Source: an uncultured Bacteroidales bacterium (lineage in GTDB: Bacteria > Bacteroidota > Bacteroidia > Bacteroidales > JAUNSR01). Taken from it: a stretch of DNA of 64,000 bases. Location of the stretch: positions 1-64,000 of the forward strand of contig CAMTOJ010000014.1 of the NCBI GenBank assembly GCA_947074145.1. The letters are read 5' to 3'. This document shows, in pieces, positions 1-8,603 of this stretch (position 1 is the first letter of the stretch; every line of letters begins with the position of its first letter). Made by a program: the position numbers and the translations under genes. Under the pieces are notes generated by a model, which was given only the letters and a program-made list of their open reading frames with translations, was not told the origin of the DNA and did no database searches.

Positions 1-38
1 ACCGGACGATAATTTGATGGGTGAAGATCTTTTTTCAT
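1..38 (-). CDS. rpmE2: 50S ribosomal protein L31 type B, N-terminal end only
   Basis: Only the first 12 codons plus two bases lie in the window; the gene runs off the left edge. Read on the minus strand they encode MKKDLHPSNYRP, the characteristic start of type B (zinc-independent) L31, a protein of the large ribosomal subunit. It is too short for the ORF track. It is divergent from lpxB and has a TAnnTTTG box about 90 bases upstream. Identification rests on the N-terminal motif alone, but that motif is distinctive and the gene is near-universal in this phylum. Confidence 0.8.
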   Translation of the reverse strand, partial: MKKDLHPSNYRP

Positions 39-129
39 TGCTATATTTTATTTTTTATTAATTTATTTCTTTTATATTGGTAGAGTGAAATGGTTTCGGA
101 GTGCAAATTTATCGAATCATTTTTAATTA

Positions 130-137
130 CAAAAATA
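130..137 (-). promoter_or_regulatory. Putative -7 box for L31
   Basis: On the minus strand this reads TATTTTTG, matching the Bacteroidota -7 consensus TAnnTTTG. I see no clear TTTG -33 box at the usual 19-21 base spacing. The implied 5' leader of the L31 mRNA is about 85 bases. Confidence 0.4.
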
Positions 138-268
138 TTTGGCTCCTTTTTTCCTGAACATCTATTATATTGATATAATATCATTTAATTTGTATGCTCT
201 AACGAGATATTACCAACAAAAATAATCGATATCATATCATTATTGGTTATAACAAAGGAGTAAGAAAT

Positions 269-322
269 ATGTTTTTTACCCCAATTTCAAAAGAGAGAAT
301 AATTAATAAACGACAGAAATGA
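269..322 (+). CDS. Possible 17-residue leader peptide overlapping lpxB
   Basis: An ATG codon eight bases after a strong AAAGGAG (254-260) opens a 17-codon frame (MFFTPISKERIINKRQK). Its TGA stop overlaps the lpxB start in an ATGA arrangement. The purine-rich site and the stop-start overlap suggest translational coupling. Shine-Dalgarno sites are uncommon in this phylum, which makes it noticeable. The peptide has no recognisable homology and could be chance; it is too short for the ORF track. Confidence 0.3.
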   Translation: MFFTPISKERIINKRQK

Positions 323-1467
323 AATATTATCTGATAGCAGGAGAGGCTTCTGGTGATTTACATGCCTCGAGATTGATGCATGAACTTAAAAAAGTGGATC
401 CAAAAGCAGAATTTCGCTTTTTCGGTGGTGATTTGATGGCAGCCGAAGGGGGTGAGCCGGTCAAGCATTATAAGAAAATGGCATATATGGGTTTTGTTAC
501 CGTTATAATGCATCTTCCTGAGATACTTTCAAATATGAAAAATTGTCGAGAAGATATACGTTCATATTCTCCTGATATAATAATCCTTATCGATTATCCG
601 GGATTTAACCTTCAAATTGCTGAATTTGTAAAGAAGCATTTGGATATCCCTGTTGTATATTATATTTCTCCTAAACTTTGGGCATGGAAGGAGTATCGTG
701 TGAAAAGTATTAAGAAATATGTCGATTGTATGTTGTCGATTCTTCCTTTCGAGGTTGATTTTTACAAGAAACACTCTTTTGAAACTACTTATGTCGGCAA
801 TCCTACAGTTGACGAGCTTATTCCTCTTAAAAACTCTTATACATCTGATAAATCGGATGCCTTTATTAAAAATAATAACCTTGATAACCGTCCTATAGTA
901 ACACTTATGGCGGGTAGTCGTAAGTCTGAGGTGAAAAATAATCTGCCTTATATGATAGATGTTATCAAGCGCCATCCTCAGTATCAGGCCGTCATAGCGG
1001 GTGCGCCGGGACTTGATTTGGAATACTATTCAAAATATCTCGATAATGATATCAAAATTGTTTTTGACAAAACGCATGAACTTCTACTCAACTCTTATGC
1101 TGCGATGGTGACATCAGGTACGGCAACTCTTGAAACTGCTATTATGGGTGTGCCCCAGGTGGTTTGTTACAAAATAGGGGGAGGAAAGCCTCTTTATAAG
1201 ATAATGGAAAGTGTACTGAAAATAAAATATGTGTCACTTGTTAATCTAATTGCCGATGCTCCGGTTGTTAAAGAATTATTGGGATATAAATACACAGCCG
1301 ATTCACTCGATAAAGAATTTATAAATATAACCGAAGACAAAGACTATCGTGAAAAGATGAAGAAAAACTACGATATTATCCTTGAACGTCTTGGTGAAGT
1401 TGGTGCACCTGAAAAAGCAGCATCTATAATAAATAAAAGTTTTTCTGCGAAACCTAATAAGGTGTAG
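319..1467 (+). CDS. lpxB: Lipid-A-disaccharide synthase
   Basis: Transfers a 2,3-diacylglucosamine-1-phosphate unit from UDP-diacylglucosamine onto lipid X to form the lipid A disaccharide, a peripheral inner-membrane step of lipopolysaccharide synthesis. The 382-residue length is normal for LpxB (GT19). The start MKYYLIAGEASGDLHASRL contains the family GEASGDLH motif. Further landmarks are DYPGFNLQIA, YYISPKLWAWKEYR, LMAGSRKSEV and the C-terminal TSGTATLETAIMGVPQVVCY. It starts inside an ATGA overlap with a short upstream frame. Paired hairpins follow the stop. In many Bacteroidales surE lies upstream; here L31 does, divergently. Confidence 0.95.
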   Translation: MKYYLIAGEASGDLHASRLMHELKKVDPKAEFRFFGGDLMAAEGGEPVKHYKKMAYMGFVTVIMHLPEILSNMKNCREDIRSYSPDIIILIDYPGFNLQIAEFVKKHLDIPVVYYISPKLWAWKEYRVKSIKKYVDCMLSILPFEVDFYKKHSFETTYVGNPTVDELIPLKNSYTSDKSDAFIKNNNLDNRPIVTLMAGSRKSEVKNNLPYMIDVIKRHPQYQAVIAGAPGLDLEYYSKYLDNDIKIVFDKTHELLLNSYAAMVTSGTATLETAIMGVPQVVCYKIGGGKPLYKIMESVLKIKYVSLVNLIADAPVVKELLGYKYTADSLDKEFINITEDKDYREKMKKNYDIILERLGEVGAPEKAASIINKSFSAKPNKV

Positions 1468-1508
1468 CTTTAAACCTTGCAAGGTTTTATTCTACACCTT
1501 GTTAGGTG
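1452..1508 (+). terminator. Nested alternative hairpins at the lpxB 3' end
   Basis: Three pairings overlap. AAACCTTGCAAGGTTT (1472-1487) is a perfect palindrome followed by TATT. The 16-base arms ACCTAATAAGGTGTAG (1452-1467) and their near-complement (1492-1507, one mismatch) enclose it. The second arm can instead fold locally as TACACCT-TGTT-AGGTGTA. The left outer arm includes the last lpxB codons. It may act as terminator, mRNA 3' protection or a REP-like repeat; the function is inferred. Confidence 0.5.
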
Positions 1509-1842
1509 TAATTAAAATCTTTGCAAAGCTTATCAAATCTCACACTATTTTCTGTGAAAATGTTGGCTATATTGGGTTCTATTACTTTTTAATATCAGCA
1601 AAGACCTATAATATCAAAATTAAGCAGATAATCTTCTTCGACCTGTTCTTCACTAATAATATACATTACAAGCTGACTTTACCTATCTCGACTTTTGCGA
1701 TAATATATCATACAGATGTATTTTAGATACAAATATTAAATATTTGGTAGGTGGAAGAAATAAAGAAGATGAGATATAAAAAGGTTAATACCAATAAGAT
1801 CTTAAAAAAAGGAATTTGTATAATAATAAATAAGACTTAGTG
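1509..1842. other. AT-rich intergenic stretch
   Basis: Between the lpxB hairpins and the 3' end of the converging CcsA-like gene I see no supported gene, RNA or promoter. The 75-codon ORF at 1499-1726 overlaps the hairpin and has low-complexity AT-rich content, so it is not accepted. Confidence 0.5.
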
Positions 1843-3441
1843 TTAATAATTACCATTAAAAGGTTTAAATGAGATTTTCTCTCTTCTACTTTCTTCACGA
1901 AGCATCAATGCTCGATTGCAGAATATAGTTATTAAAATATATATCAAAAAGAAAGATGTTGTAATGAATGGATGATTAAGATCTGAGGGATTGATAAAAT
2001 CTGTTTCGTAGAAATGTATTCCGTAATAACATATAATTACTGGAATATAGGCATATATACCGAGCATATTGAAAGCTAAATCGTTGCTTAATAAGTCTAC
2101 CTTACCACTATGTGTTACCACTCCATATGCAAGCAAAGCAATAAGAGCCCAAACTTGTTGCGCACTCCAAGTCCATCTTAAGCCGGGTATTATGTCAGAA
2201 AGAAATATGCATGCAAATGTACCTACCATAACAAATAGTACACCTATGTTTAGTGCTATCTCATTGATTATTCTCAATTCCTTCATATTTAGAAATGATA
2301 TTGTCGAAGGATTTTTCCTTCCTAATAAAATGACTGAATATATGTTTATCATAAAACCAATTGAAAAGAATCCAAATCCACACATAATAAATGAGGAACT
2401 TAACATTGATCCAACTGTAATCTGGGTTGAAAATGGAAATGAAAGATGCTCACCTATAACAATGAAATTCTGAATAAGCATCATTAACCCTGCAAAGAAT
2501 GAAGCAAACGAAAATACCATAGGAGAGCGAAGAACAAAGAAAAGAGATGCAAACATAATATACCAAGCCACGTGAGGCGCACAGTCGAATACGGAGTCAA
2601 TAGAATAATAATCTTTTTGGATCCAAAATTCAGCCATTTTAAGAGTGTGGTAGAAAAATAGAGATCCTATTGTTATCATCAAAATATCCAAAATATTTTT
2701 CCATGAATCTATTTTATTATTTTTCTTGCTATGCATCAATACATAGATACTTATCATCATGAAAAAACCAAGAAATAAATATGCAAGAGAGACTATAATA
2801 AATTTATTGGAGTTTTCACTAACAAGATTTATTTCAGGTTGTATTGTCGATTCCGTAAAAAATGTTGAGATGTTATCTTGAATTCTTACAGGAGTGTGCG
2901 TGTAGATATGCATTTCCTGTGGTAGTCTATTATTGAAAGCAAGTTGCATATTTTGCGTTTCCGCTTTCAGCGATAGTGAACTTAATGAGAGTAATAAAAT
3001 CCAGAATGAGTTTTTAGAGAATACCTTTAATCTTTTAATATGATTTCGCAGCCTGGAATCTTTGGTAAAGAATATCATTAATAAAGATATTAACATCATA
3101 ATGTAGCCGAATATACAAAACCATTTTCCAAAACTATGTTGAGCATTTTTTATAGTTTGTCCTCCTACCATCAGAATAAAAGATAGATGCATCAAACTCA
3201 TTGCATGATTTTTTTCATAAGAAAGAAATCTTTTTAAAGACACGGCAAGAAAGTTGATACAAGAAAACAATATCAGTATGAAAAATAAAGGATTTCCATA
3301 TATAATGTGTTGATCAAATCTATCGGGAAAATAAAGATCTATTATGGTGGCAAAACCATAACAAATCGAAAGTAAGAATAACAAAATAACCGTAAGACCG
3401 GAAGAGAAAAATGCGCCGGTAAGAAAAATTGTGTTTTTCAT
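1843..3441 (-). CDS. Cytochrome c biogenesis CcsA/ResC-like membrane protein with ResB-like N-terminus
   Basis: A 532-residue polytopic membrane protein. The N-terminal part (about 1-235) has four or five hydrophobic helices and a periplasmic loop, resembling a shortened ResB. The C-terminal part (about 250-520) resembles CcsA/ResC, which exports and ligates haem in system II cytochrome c maturation. The tryptophan-rich haem-handling signature appears as RWTWSAQQVWALIALLAYG followed by a His, in the place of the usual WxWDPKExWxLIxWLxY. The DPKE core is replaced by SAQQ. Candidate haem-ligand histidines flank it (CAPHVAWY, VVTHSGK, YYGIHFYE). No nrfHA cytochrome genes are visible nearby. Family assignment is fairly sure; activity is less so given the degenerate motif. 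Confidence 0.65.
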   Translation of the reverse strand: MKNTIFLTGAFFSSGLTVILLFLLSICYGFATIIDLYFPDRFDQHIIYGNPLFFILILFSCINFLAVSLKRFLSYEKNHAMSLMHLSFILMVGGQTIKNAQHSFGKWFCIFGYIMMLISLLMIFFTKDSRLRNHIKRLKVFSKNSFWILLLSLSSLSLKAETQNMQLAFNNRLPQEMHIYTHTPVRIQDNISTFFTESTIQPEINLVSENSNKFIIVSLAYLFLGFFMMISIYVLMHSKKNNKIDSWKNILDILMITIGSLFFYHTLKMAEFWIQKDYYSIDSVFDCAPHVAWYIMFASLFFVLRSPMVFSFASFFAGLMMLIQNFIVIGEHLSFPFSTQITVGSMLSSSFIMCGFGFFSIGFMINIYSVILLGRKNPSTISFLNMKELRIINEIALNIGVLFVMVGTFACIFLSDIIPGLRWTWSAQQVWALIALLAYGVVTHSGKVDLLSNDLAFNMLGIYAYIPVIICYYGIHFYETDFINPSDLNHPFITTSFFLIYILITIFCNRALMLREESRREKISFKPFNGNY

Positions 3442-3504
3442 AACTCGCTACAATAATTAAGATTAATTGTGTGATATGTAGTTTAAGTCATAAAACAATA
3501 TTTA

Positions 3505-3523
3505 AGGTAAAATAGTTTTACCT
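3505..3523 (-). terminator. Short hairpin between aroB and the CcsA-like gene
   Basis: AGGTAAAA-TAG-TTTTACCT forms an 8-base stem just after the aroB stop on the minus strand. No strong U-tract follows on that strand, so it may attenuate rather than end transcription. Confidence 0.3.
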
Positions 3524-3539
3524 CAAAAAAGTTTTTTTG

Positions 3540-4601
3540 TTAAATGCCCATTAAATCTCTGAAAATATCAAACATAATCTCTATTTCTTCCTTTGTTGCA
3601 CTTCTGTTAAGTTCAATATCTCCGAAGTTATTTAGTAAAGAGAAATTGATAAAACCGTTGTCATTTTTTTTATCGTGTGTCATATAATCGTATAGAATAT
3701 CATAATCTTTACAAGTAAAGTAAGCTACCGGATAATTTGTTTTTATAAATGTTGCAGCCTCGTGAAGTACAGAAGAAGGGAACCCACACTGTTTGTTCGA
3801 TAGTATAAGTTCGCATATTAATCCCCACGCTACAGCATAACCATGAAGCACAGGCTTTTCTTTTGCCATACAGAAGCTTTCAAAAGCGTGACCTACCGTA
3901 TGTCCAAGATTTAGAGCTTTGCGAAGACCTTTTTCATAAGGGTCTATATCAACTACTTTTCTCTTGATATTTACAGATTCTTCAAGAAGAGGCAACAAAC
4001 TTTCGAAATCACCCCTAGTTACATCATAGGAAATTAACTTGTTGAAATAATTTTCTGATTCAAGTAATCCGTGTTTAAGCATCTCTGCATATCCTGAAAG
4101 CAGATTCTCATTATCCATAGTTGAGAAAAATTCAGTGGATATATAAACCTGAGTTGCAGTTTTGAATACACCAACTTCATTTTTTAAACCGTTGAGATTA
4201 ATTCCTGTTTTACCACCCACTGCCGCATCAACTGAAGCAAGTAAAGATGTTGGAATATTAATGAACTTAATACCACGTTTGAAAGTTGCGGCAGCAAAAC
4301 CTCCGATATCTGTTATCATTCCACCACCAAGATTGATCATTAGGGATCTGCGGGTTGCTCCGTTTTTACTTAATTCAATCCATATATGATTTAGAGATTC
4401 GATGTTTTTGTTATCATCGCCTGCCGGTATTGTAATAAGAAAGTAATCTTTCAATTCATCAGTGAAACTCTTAATAACAGGAAGTGATGTTTCTTTGGTG
4501 TGAGTATCTGTAAGAATAAATATATGATCATAATCTATGTCTTTAATATATTCGGATAATGAAATATTTATATCTGATGTGAAAATTACTTTTTGTTCCA
4601 T
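3540..4601 (-). CDS. aroB: 3-dehydroquinate synthase
   Basis: Second shikimate-pathway enzyme; converts DAHP to 3-dehydroquinate using NAD and a divalent metal in the cytoplasm. At 353 residues it has normal length. Visible signatures are the NAD-binding GGGMITDIGGFAAATFKRG, the stretch IPTSLLASVDAAVGGKTGIN, the catalytic and metal-binding NLGHTVGHAFES, and a downstream HGYAVAWG. It sits alone on the minus strand upstream of the CcsA-like gene. It is divergent from the endonuclease gene, with a TAnnTTTG box 20 bases before its start. aroC, another gene of the pathway, lies about 30 kb away. Confidence 0.96.
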   Translation of the reverse strand: MEQKVIFTSDINISLSEYIKDIDYDHIFILTDTHTKETSLPVIKSFTDELKDYFLITIPAGDDNKNIESLNHIWIELSKNGATRRSLMINLGGGMITDIGGFAAATFKRGIKFINIPTSLLASVDAAVGGKTGINLNGLKNEVGVFKTATQVYISTEFFSTMDNENLLSGYAEMLKHGLLESENYFNKLISYDVTRGDFESLLPLLEESVNIKRKVVDIDPYEKGLRKALNLGHTVGHAFESFCMAKEKPVLHGYAVAWGLICELILSNKQCGFPSSVLHEAATFIKTNYPVAYFTCKDYDILYDYMTHDKKNDNGFINFSLLNNFGDIELNRSATKEEIEIMFDIFRDLMGI

Positions 4602-4621
4602 TTATTTGATGATTTATTTCT

Positions 4622-4629
4622 CAAAGATA
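4622..4629 (-). promoter_or_regulatory. Putative -7 box for aroB
   Basis: Minus-strand TATCTTTG matches TAnnTTTG. It is 20 bases from the start codon, giving a short leader. No convincing -33 TTTG at standard spacing. Confidence 0.4.
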
Positions 4630-4799
4630 GGTAAAATTTAAAAATATTGATTTATTGATTGTCAGCAGTTTGATTTATTAGTTTAATGTTTTTATTAAAA
4701 AAATCATATCTGACTCTTTATTGGTGTTTTTTTGTCCTATAAATTGAAAAATTATATATCAATAACTAATTTAAAAAAGGAAATTAAATAATTAATGAA

Positions 4800-4807
4800 T
4801 AATTTTG
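4800..4807 (+). promoter_or_regulatory. Putative -7 box for the endonuclease gene
   Basis: TAATTTTG fits TAnnTTTG and lies 19 bases before the ATG. No -33 box was recognised. Confidence 0.35.
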
Positions 4808-4826
4808 CAGTAATATATTCATACTT

Positions 4827-5801
4827 ATGCTAAAAAAAATATTTGGTATTAAAGATAAAATATCTTTCGCCTGCCTAAATCGAAGCTTGTTTGCAGTTCT
4901 GTTTGTTTTTTCAATATTTGCATGTACAAATACCGAAGAAGATGACTTCTGGGACATTGATAAAGATTCAGTCGATAAAGAGCATTCCTCTGGAGATACT
5001 TATTCTATAGAGGGCAACTATGGTTCGTCATTGAAGACAGCATGGTCGAGAGTTTTGGAATCAACTCATGTAAGACAATCATATACTCCGGGAGTATGGA
5101 ATGCTTATTATACAACCGACATAAGAGATGATGGATATGTTGATGATCTTTATGGTGGCTCTACTACGAAATATATTGTGGGAGTAGATCAACAAAGATC
5201 CGGAACAAGTTCCGGTAAATATGACAGAGAGCATTCTTTCCCTAAAAGTTGGTGGAACTCTTCAATTAGAGACTCTAACAATAGCTGGACATATATGTAT
5301 ACAGATCTATTTCATGTATATCCCTGTGATCATGATCTGAATTCTACAAGGTCGAATTATCCTTATGGTGAACCTACAACCGTTTCTTATACTTCAAAAT
5401 CAGGCTGCAAACTTGGAACAAGATTTGAAAAAGGTCTTGGAACCATAACTGTCTTTGAGCCATTTGATGAGATAAAGGGTGATATTGCTCGTACTTATTT
5501 TTATATGGCAATGCGTTATGACAGGGAAGATTTCTCTCTTTGGGGAACATCGGGTGGAAAAATGCTTACTCTTTCTGCTTATCCTTTTTATCGAGATTGG
5601 GCTATAGAGCTACTTATGAAGTGGCATAATCAAGATCCTGTGAGCGAGCGTGAAATAAAAAGAAATAATGAAGTAGCTAAGATCCAAAAAAACAGGAATC
5701 CTTTTATTGATTATCCAGAATTGGTCGATTATATATGGGGAGATAAAGTTTCAACGCCTTTCTATTTTAAGAATACGGCAGCAGGTGCGGAAATAAAATG
5801 A
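4827..5801 (+). CDS. Secreted endonuclease I family nuclease (probable lipoprotein)
   Basis: A non-specific DNA/RNA endonuclease of the EndA/NucM (endonuclease I) family, 324 residues. The signal sequence is followed by a lipobox-like FSIFAC with Cys33, so surface or periplasmic lipoprotein anchoring is likely. The catalytic beta-beta-alpha-metal region shows as DREHSFPKSWW (His about residue 136), followed by TDLFHVYPCDHDLNSTRSN with the metal-binding Asn/His region, and YFYMAMRYD downstream. It lacks the T9SS C-terminal domain carried by its downstream neighbours. It is a single-gene unit closed by a strong hairpin. Likely roles are nucleotide scavenging or extracellular DNA breakdown. Confidence 0.85.
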   Translation: MLKKIFGIKDKISFACLNRSLFAVLFVFSIFACTNTEEDDFWDIDKDSVDKEHSSGDTYSIEGNYGSSLKTAWSRVLESTHVRQSYTPGVWNAYYTTDIRDDGYVDDLYGGSTTKYIVGVDQQRSGTSSGKYDREHSFPKSWWNSSIRDSNNSWTYMYTDLFHVYPCDHDLNSTRSNYPYGEPTTVSYTSKSGCKLGTRFEKGLGTITVFEPFDEIKGDIARTYFYMAMRYDREDFSLWGTSGGKMLTLSAYPFYRDWAIELLMKWHNQDPVSEREIKRNNEVAKIQKNRNPFIDYPELVDYIWGDKVSTPFYFKNTAAGAEIK

Positions 5802-5814
5802 AATAAAAAATAAT

Positions 5815-5860
5815 AAGCCGGATATAAAATCATTCATATGGTTTTATACCCGGCTTTTTT
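5815..5860 (+). terminator. Rho-independent terminator after the endonuclease gene
   Basis: A 19-base stem, AAGCCGG... paired with ...CCGGCTT with a TCAT loop and a few mismatches, is followed by a T-run. Confidence 0.75.
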
Positions 5861-6134
5861 ATTATTCATTTTCATGTTTAAAAATTAGAAATGGTTTATA
5901 GTTAATCGGTTGTTTTAAGAATATTTATCCATTTTGACACAATAATGTATATTGTTTGAAATATTAATTTATTTTATAATTTATATCTTTGGGTAATAAA
6001 ATGTAACAATTATTATTTATTAAGGTTGTATTTAAACTGGTTGTGAATTAGAATTATCCATTAATTCTAAAAATTAAAGATATACACATTACACCTATTT
6101 TGATTAATTAGATAAACGATAAAAACTCAACATT
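5861..6134. other. Long leader and promoter region of the first T9SS cargo gene
   Basis: AT-rich and non-coding. It contains TATCTTTG at 5984-5991, a good -7 box, which implies a 5' leader of roughly 135 bases. A TTTG lies 25 bases upstream of the box, longer than the usual 19-21. No ORF is visible. Confidence 0.45.
5984..5991 (+). promoter_or_regulatory. Putative -7 box for the 788-residue T9SS cargo gene
   Basis: TATCTTTG matches TAnnTTTG. The nearest upstream TTTG (5955-5958) is 25 bases away, so the -33 element is uncertain. Confidence 0.4.
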
Positions 6135-8501
6135 ATGAAAAAAATTCTACTTTCTTTTTTTATGTTGCTTGTGGCTTCATTAGGGAGCGCATTGGCAGAT
6201 ATTATTCAAAAAACAGTAACTTTTGATTTGACAACTGGTTATAAAAATGAGGATGTTGTAACAACAGTATCTAAAGAAAATGTAAATCTTTTATTTGGAG
6301 GTGGTTTAAATACTTCAAGTATTCCCAAATGGTATAATACAGGTACAGCTCTACGTATGTATGCCAATAATACTCTCGAGATATCATATGATGGAAAAGC
6401 AACTATAAAATCAGTTGAATTTTCTTTTTCTTCAAGTTCTAATAATTTTCATCGTAAAACAGGAAAACAAGTAACATTAAGTACCGGCAATTATACTGAA
6501 GATGAAACTACAGGAACATGGAATGATTTGTCTGAAAATCCTAAGTTAATAGCTGTAGATGCAACTGGTCATGCAAGAATTAAATCTATTGTAGTTGTTC
6601 TTGAAATAGAAGAGATAGGAGGGACAGAAGAAACAGTACCTCAAGCACCCACATTTGATATCATAGGTGGTGATTTTTACAATAATCAAAAAGTAATAAT
6701 TACAGCACAAGATGAATCTAAAATTTATTATACCCTTGATGGACAAGATCCAAATAAAGACTCGAATGAATTTTCTGAATTCGTTTTAATAGATAAAAGT
6801 TGTACACTTAAAGCTGTTGCTGTAAAAGGTGAATTATCAAGTACAATCGCTACTGCGGAATTTAAAATTTTAACTGCAAAGCCTGTATTTAGTATAGCAG
6901 AAGGTTCATATTCTGAATCTCAGAAACTGGAAATTACATCGGTAACAGAGAATGCTGAAATATATTATACCTTAGATGGAACTGAGCCAACTTCATCATC
7001 TCAATTATATTCATCCCCTATTGATATCACAGCAGATGCTATCTTAAAAGCTATTGCAATAAAAAATAATATCAGTAGTGAGATTTCAACTGCTAATTAT
7101 GTGATTGACGCAACTTTGAAATTTGTTAATTTCGATTGTTCAGATCCTATCTCGTTAGGATATGATTCTCCAACAGTGGAAGCACAAGGTGTAAATGTTA
7201 CGAACTTTACAAAAGATAATGTATTAATAGCTACCAACAAAGGATTAGCATCAACTGCAAATAGATTTTGGGCAACAGTAACGAATAAAGTTATAACCAA
7301 GATTGACTATAGAATGTACAATGGTTCATCATTTAAAGTTTCTGTAGGAAAGGGATATAAGATTGTACAAATTGAGTTCGGCGGAAATAGTGTATCTGAA
7401 TCTTCATTTGAACCAAAAACTGGCACCGCTTCAACTACAAATAGAGTTTGGAGTTGGATTGGAGATGAAAATGTAGTTAATGTAAATATAAAAGCTACTA
7501 TTCAGGTAGATTACATTAGAGTTATTACTAAAGAAGTAGAAGTTTCAGATATTGCAGAACCGACATTCAATCTTGAAAATGGAACATATTATGGAAGTCA
7601 AACAGTTACTATTTCATCAACAGATGAAAATGCAGTAATCTATTATACTCTTGATGGAGAGGATCCTACAGATGAATCTGCAAAATATACAGAACCTATA
7701 GAGATTAAAGAAACTTCAATATTGAAAGCTATCGCGGTTGTTGGCGATGAAGCGAGTGACGTGGCTTATGCAAACTATATAATAGGATCTATATTAAATT
7801 CATTAGAGTCTTGGTCTTCAATGGCTGTTGGTACAATCTTAGAAATCAATACTTCATTGACTGCTATACATCATTACAATCAATATTTATATTTAACTGA
7901 CGGAACTAACCCTATATTAGTATACGGAACTGTTACTAATAAATATGAAAATGGTGATGTTTTACCTGCAGGAATCAGAGGTGAGAAGATTCAATATAAA
8001 GGTTTGGAAGAATTAAAACCTGTTGACGCTACATTCTTAGAAGCAACTAAAGGTGTTGGTGTTGAACCAGTAGAGGGTGCAATATCTACTCTATCTGCAG
8101 ATGATCAAAATAAATATGTTATAATCAAAAATGTAACATATTCAGAGAATTCTATCTCAGATGGTTCTAACTCTATGGTTGTAAATAATAGACTTGGTGC
8201 TACTTTACCGAGTGATGCTAATACATATAATGTGAAAGGATTTGTGGCTGTGGCAGAAGATGTTGTTCAGTTCTATCCAACTGTATTTGATTTTGTAAAT
8301 ACTCTCGATTCTTCAAAATTAGAAACTGTTTCAATAGAGGTTGTTAACGGAACAATAGAAATAAAAGGAGATGTTGAAGATGTTGAGATCTATACAATAG
8401 GCGGTTCTTTAATTAGTAAAGGTTCAACTAAAGTTGCAGCTTCAACGGGTATGTATATCGTTAAGGTAAATGGAAAAGCTACTAAAGTTGTAGTAAAATA
8501 A
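6135..8501 (+). CDS. Secreted multidomain T9SS cargo protein with chitobiase-C-terminal-like repeats
   Basis: 788 residues. Signal peptide about 1-21, then a beta-rich N-terminal domain. Two CHB_HEX_C-type modules follow, with their YYTLDGxxPT signatures near residues 198 and 277. A jelly-roll-like domain (about 325-470) comes next, then a third CHB_HEX_C module (YYTLDGEDPT near 503). An OB-like domain starts near 555 (NSLESWSSMAVGT). The last 55-60 residues are a type A T9SS sorting domain (EIYTIGGSLISKG, YIVKVNGKATKVVVK), which should route the protein through PorU/PorV. No catalytic domain is recognisable, so an adhesive or carbohydrate-binding role is inferred. It shares its C-terminal half with the next gene. 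Confidence 0.75.
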   Translation: MKKILLSFFMLLVASLGSALADIIQKTVTFDLTTGYKNEDVVTTVSKENVNLLFGGGLNTSSIPKWYNTGTALRMYANNTLEISYDGKATIKSVEFSFSSSSNNFHRKTGKQVTLSTGNYTEDETTGTWNDLSENPKLIAVDATGHARIKSIVVVLEIEEIGGTEETVPQAPTFDIIGGDFYNNQKVIITAQDESKIYYTLDGQDPNKDSNEFSEFVLIDKSCTLKAVAVKGELSSTIATAEFKILTAKPVFSIAEGSYSESQKLEITSVTENAEIYYTLDGTEPTSSSQLYSSPIDITADAILKAIAIKNNISSEISTANYVIDATLKFVNFDCSDPISLGYDSPTVEAQGVNVTNFTKDNVLIATNKGLASTANRFWATVTNKVITKIDYRMYNGSSFKVSVGKGYKIVQIEFGGNSVSESSFEPKTGTASTTNRVWSWIGDENVVNVNIKATIQVDYIRVITKEVEVSDIAEPTFNLENGTYYGSQTVTISSTDENAVIYYTLDGEDPTDESAKYTEPIEIKETSILKAIAVVGDEASDVAYANYIIGSILNSLESWSSMAVGTILEINTSLTAIHHYNQYLYLTDGTNPILVYGTVTNKYENGDVLPAGIRGEKIQYKGLEELKPVDATFLEATKGVGVEPVEGAISTLSADDQNKYVIIKNVTYSENSISDGSNSMVVNNRLGATLPSDANTYNVKGFVAVAEDVVQFYPTVFDFVNTLDSSKLETVSIEVVNGTIEIKGDVEDVEIYTIGGSLISKGSTKVAASTGMYIVKVNGKATKVVVK

Positions 8502-8515
8502 ATTAATATCAGAAA

Positions 8516-8547
8516 TGGATGCTTCTTATTTAATTAAGAGGTATCCA
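8516..8547 (+). terminator. Hairpin between the two paralogous cargo genes
   Basis: TGGATGCTTCTTA pairs with TAAGAGGTATCCA (two G-U pairs) around a short AT loop. It lies about 15 bases after the stop and may separate the two genes transcriptionally. Confidence 0.5.
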
Positions 8548-8603
8548 CTTTCTTTATTATATATGATTAAATAAATTCTCTTTAATTAATAATATTACAA
8601 ATT

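Noticed and set aside
1499-1726. 75-codon ORF downstream of lpxB
   Set aside because: Overlaps the hairpin region, has AT-rich low-complexity composition and no recognisable protein features.
2069-2473. 134-codon plus-strand ORF
   Set aside because: Antisense to the CcsA-like gene; a shadow of its membrane segments.
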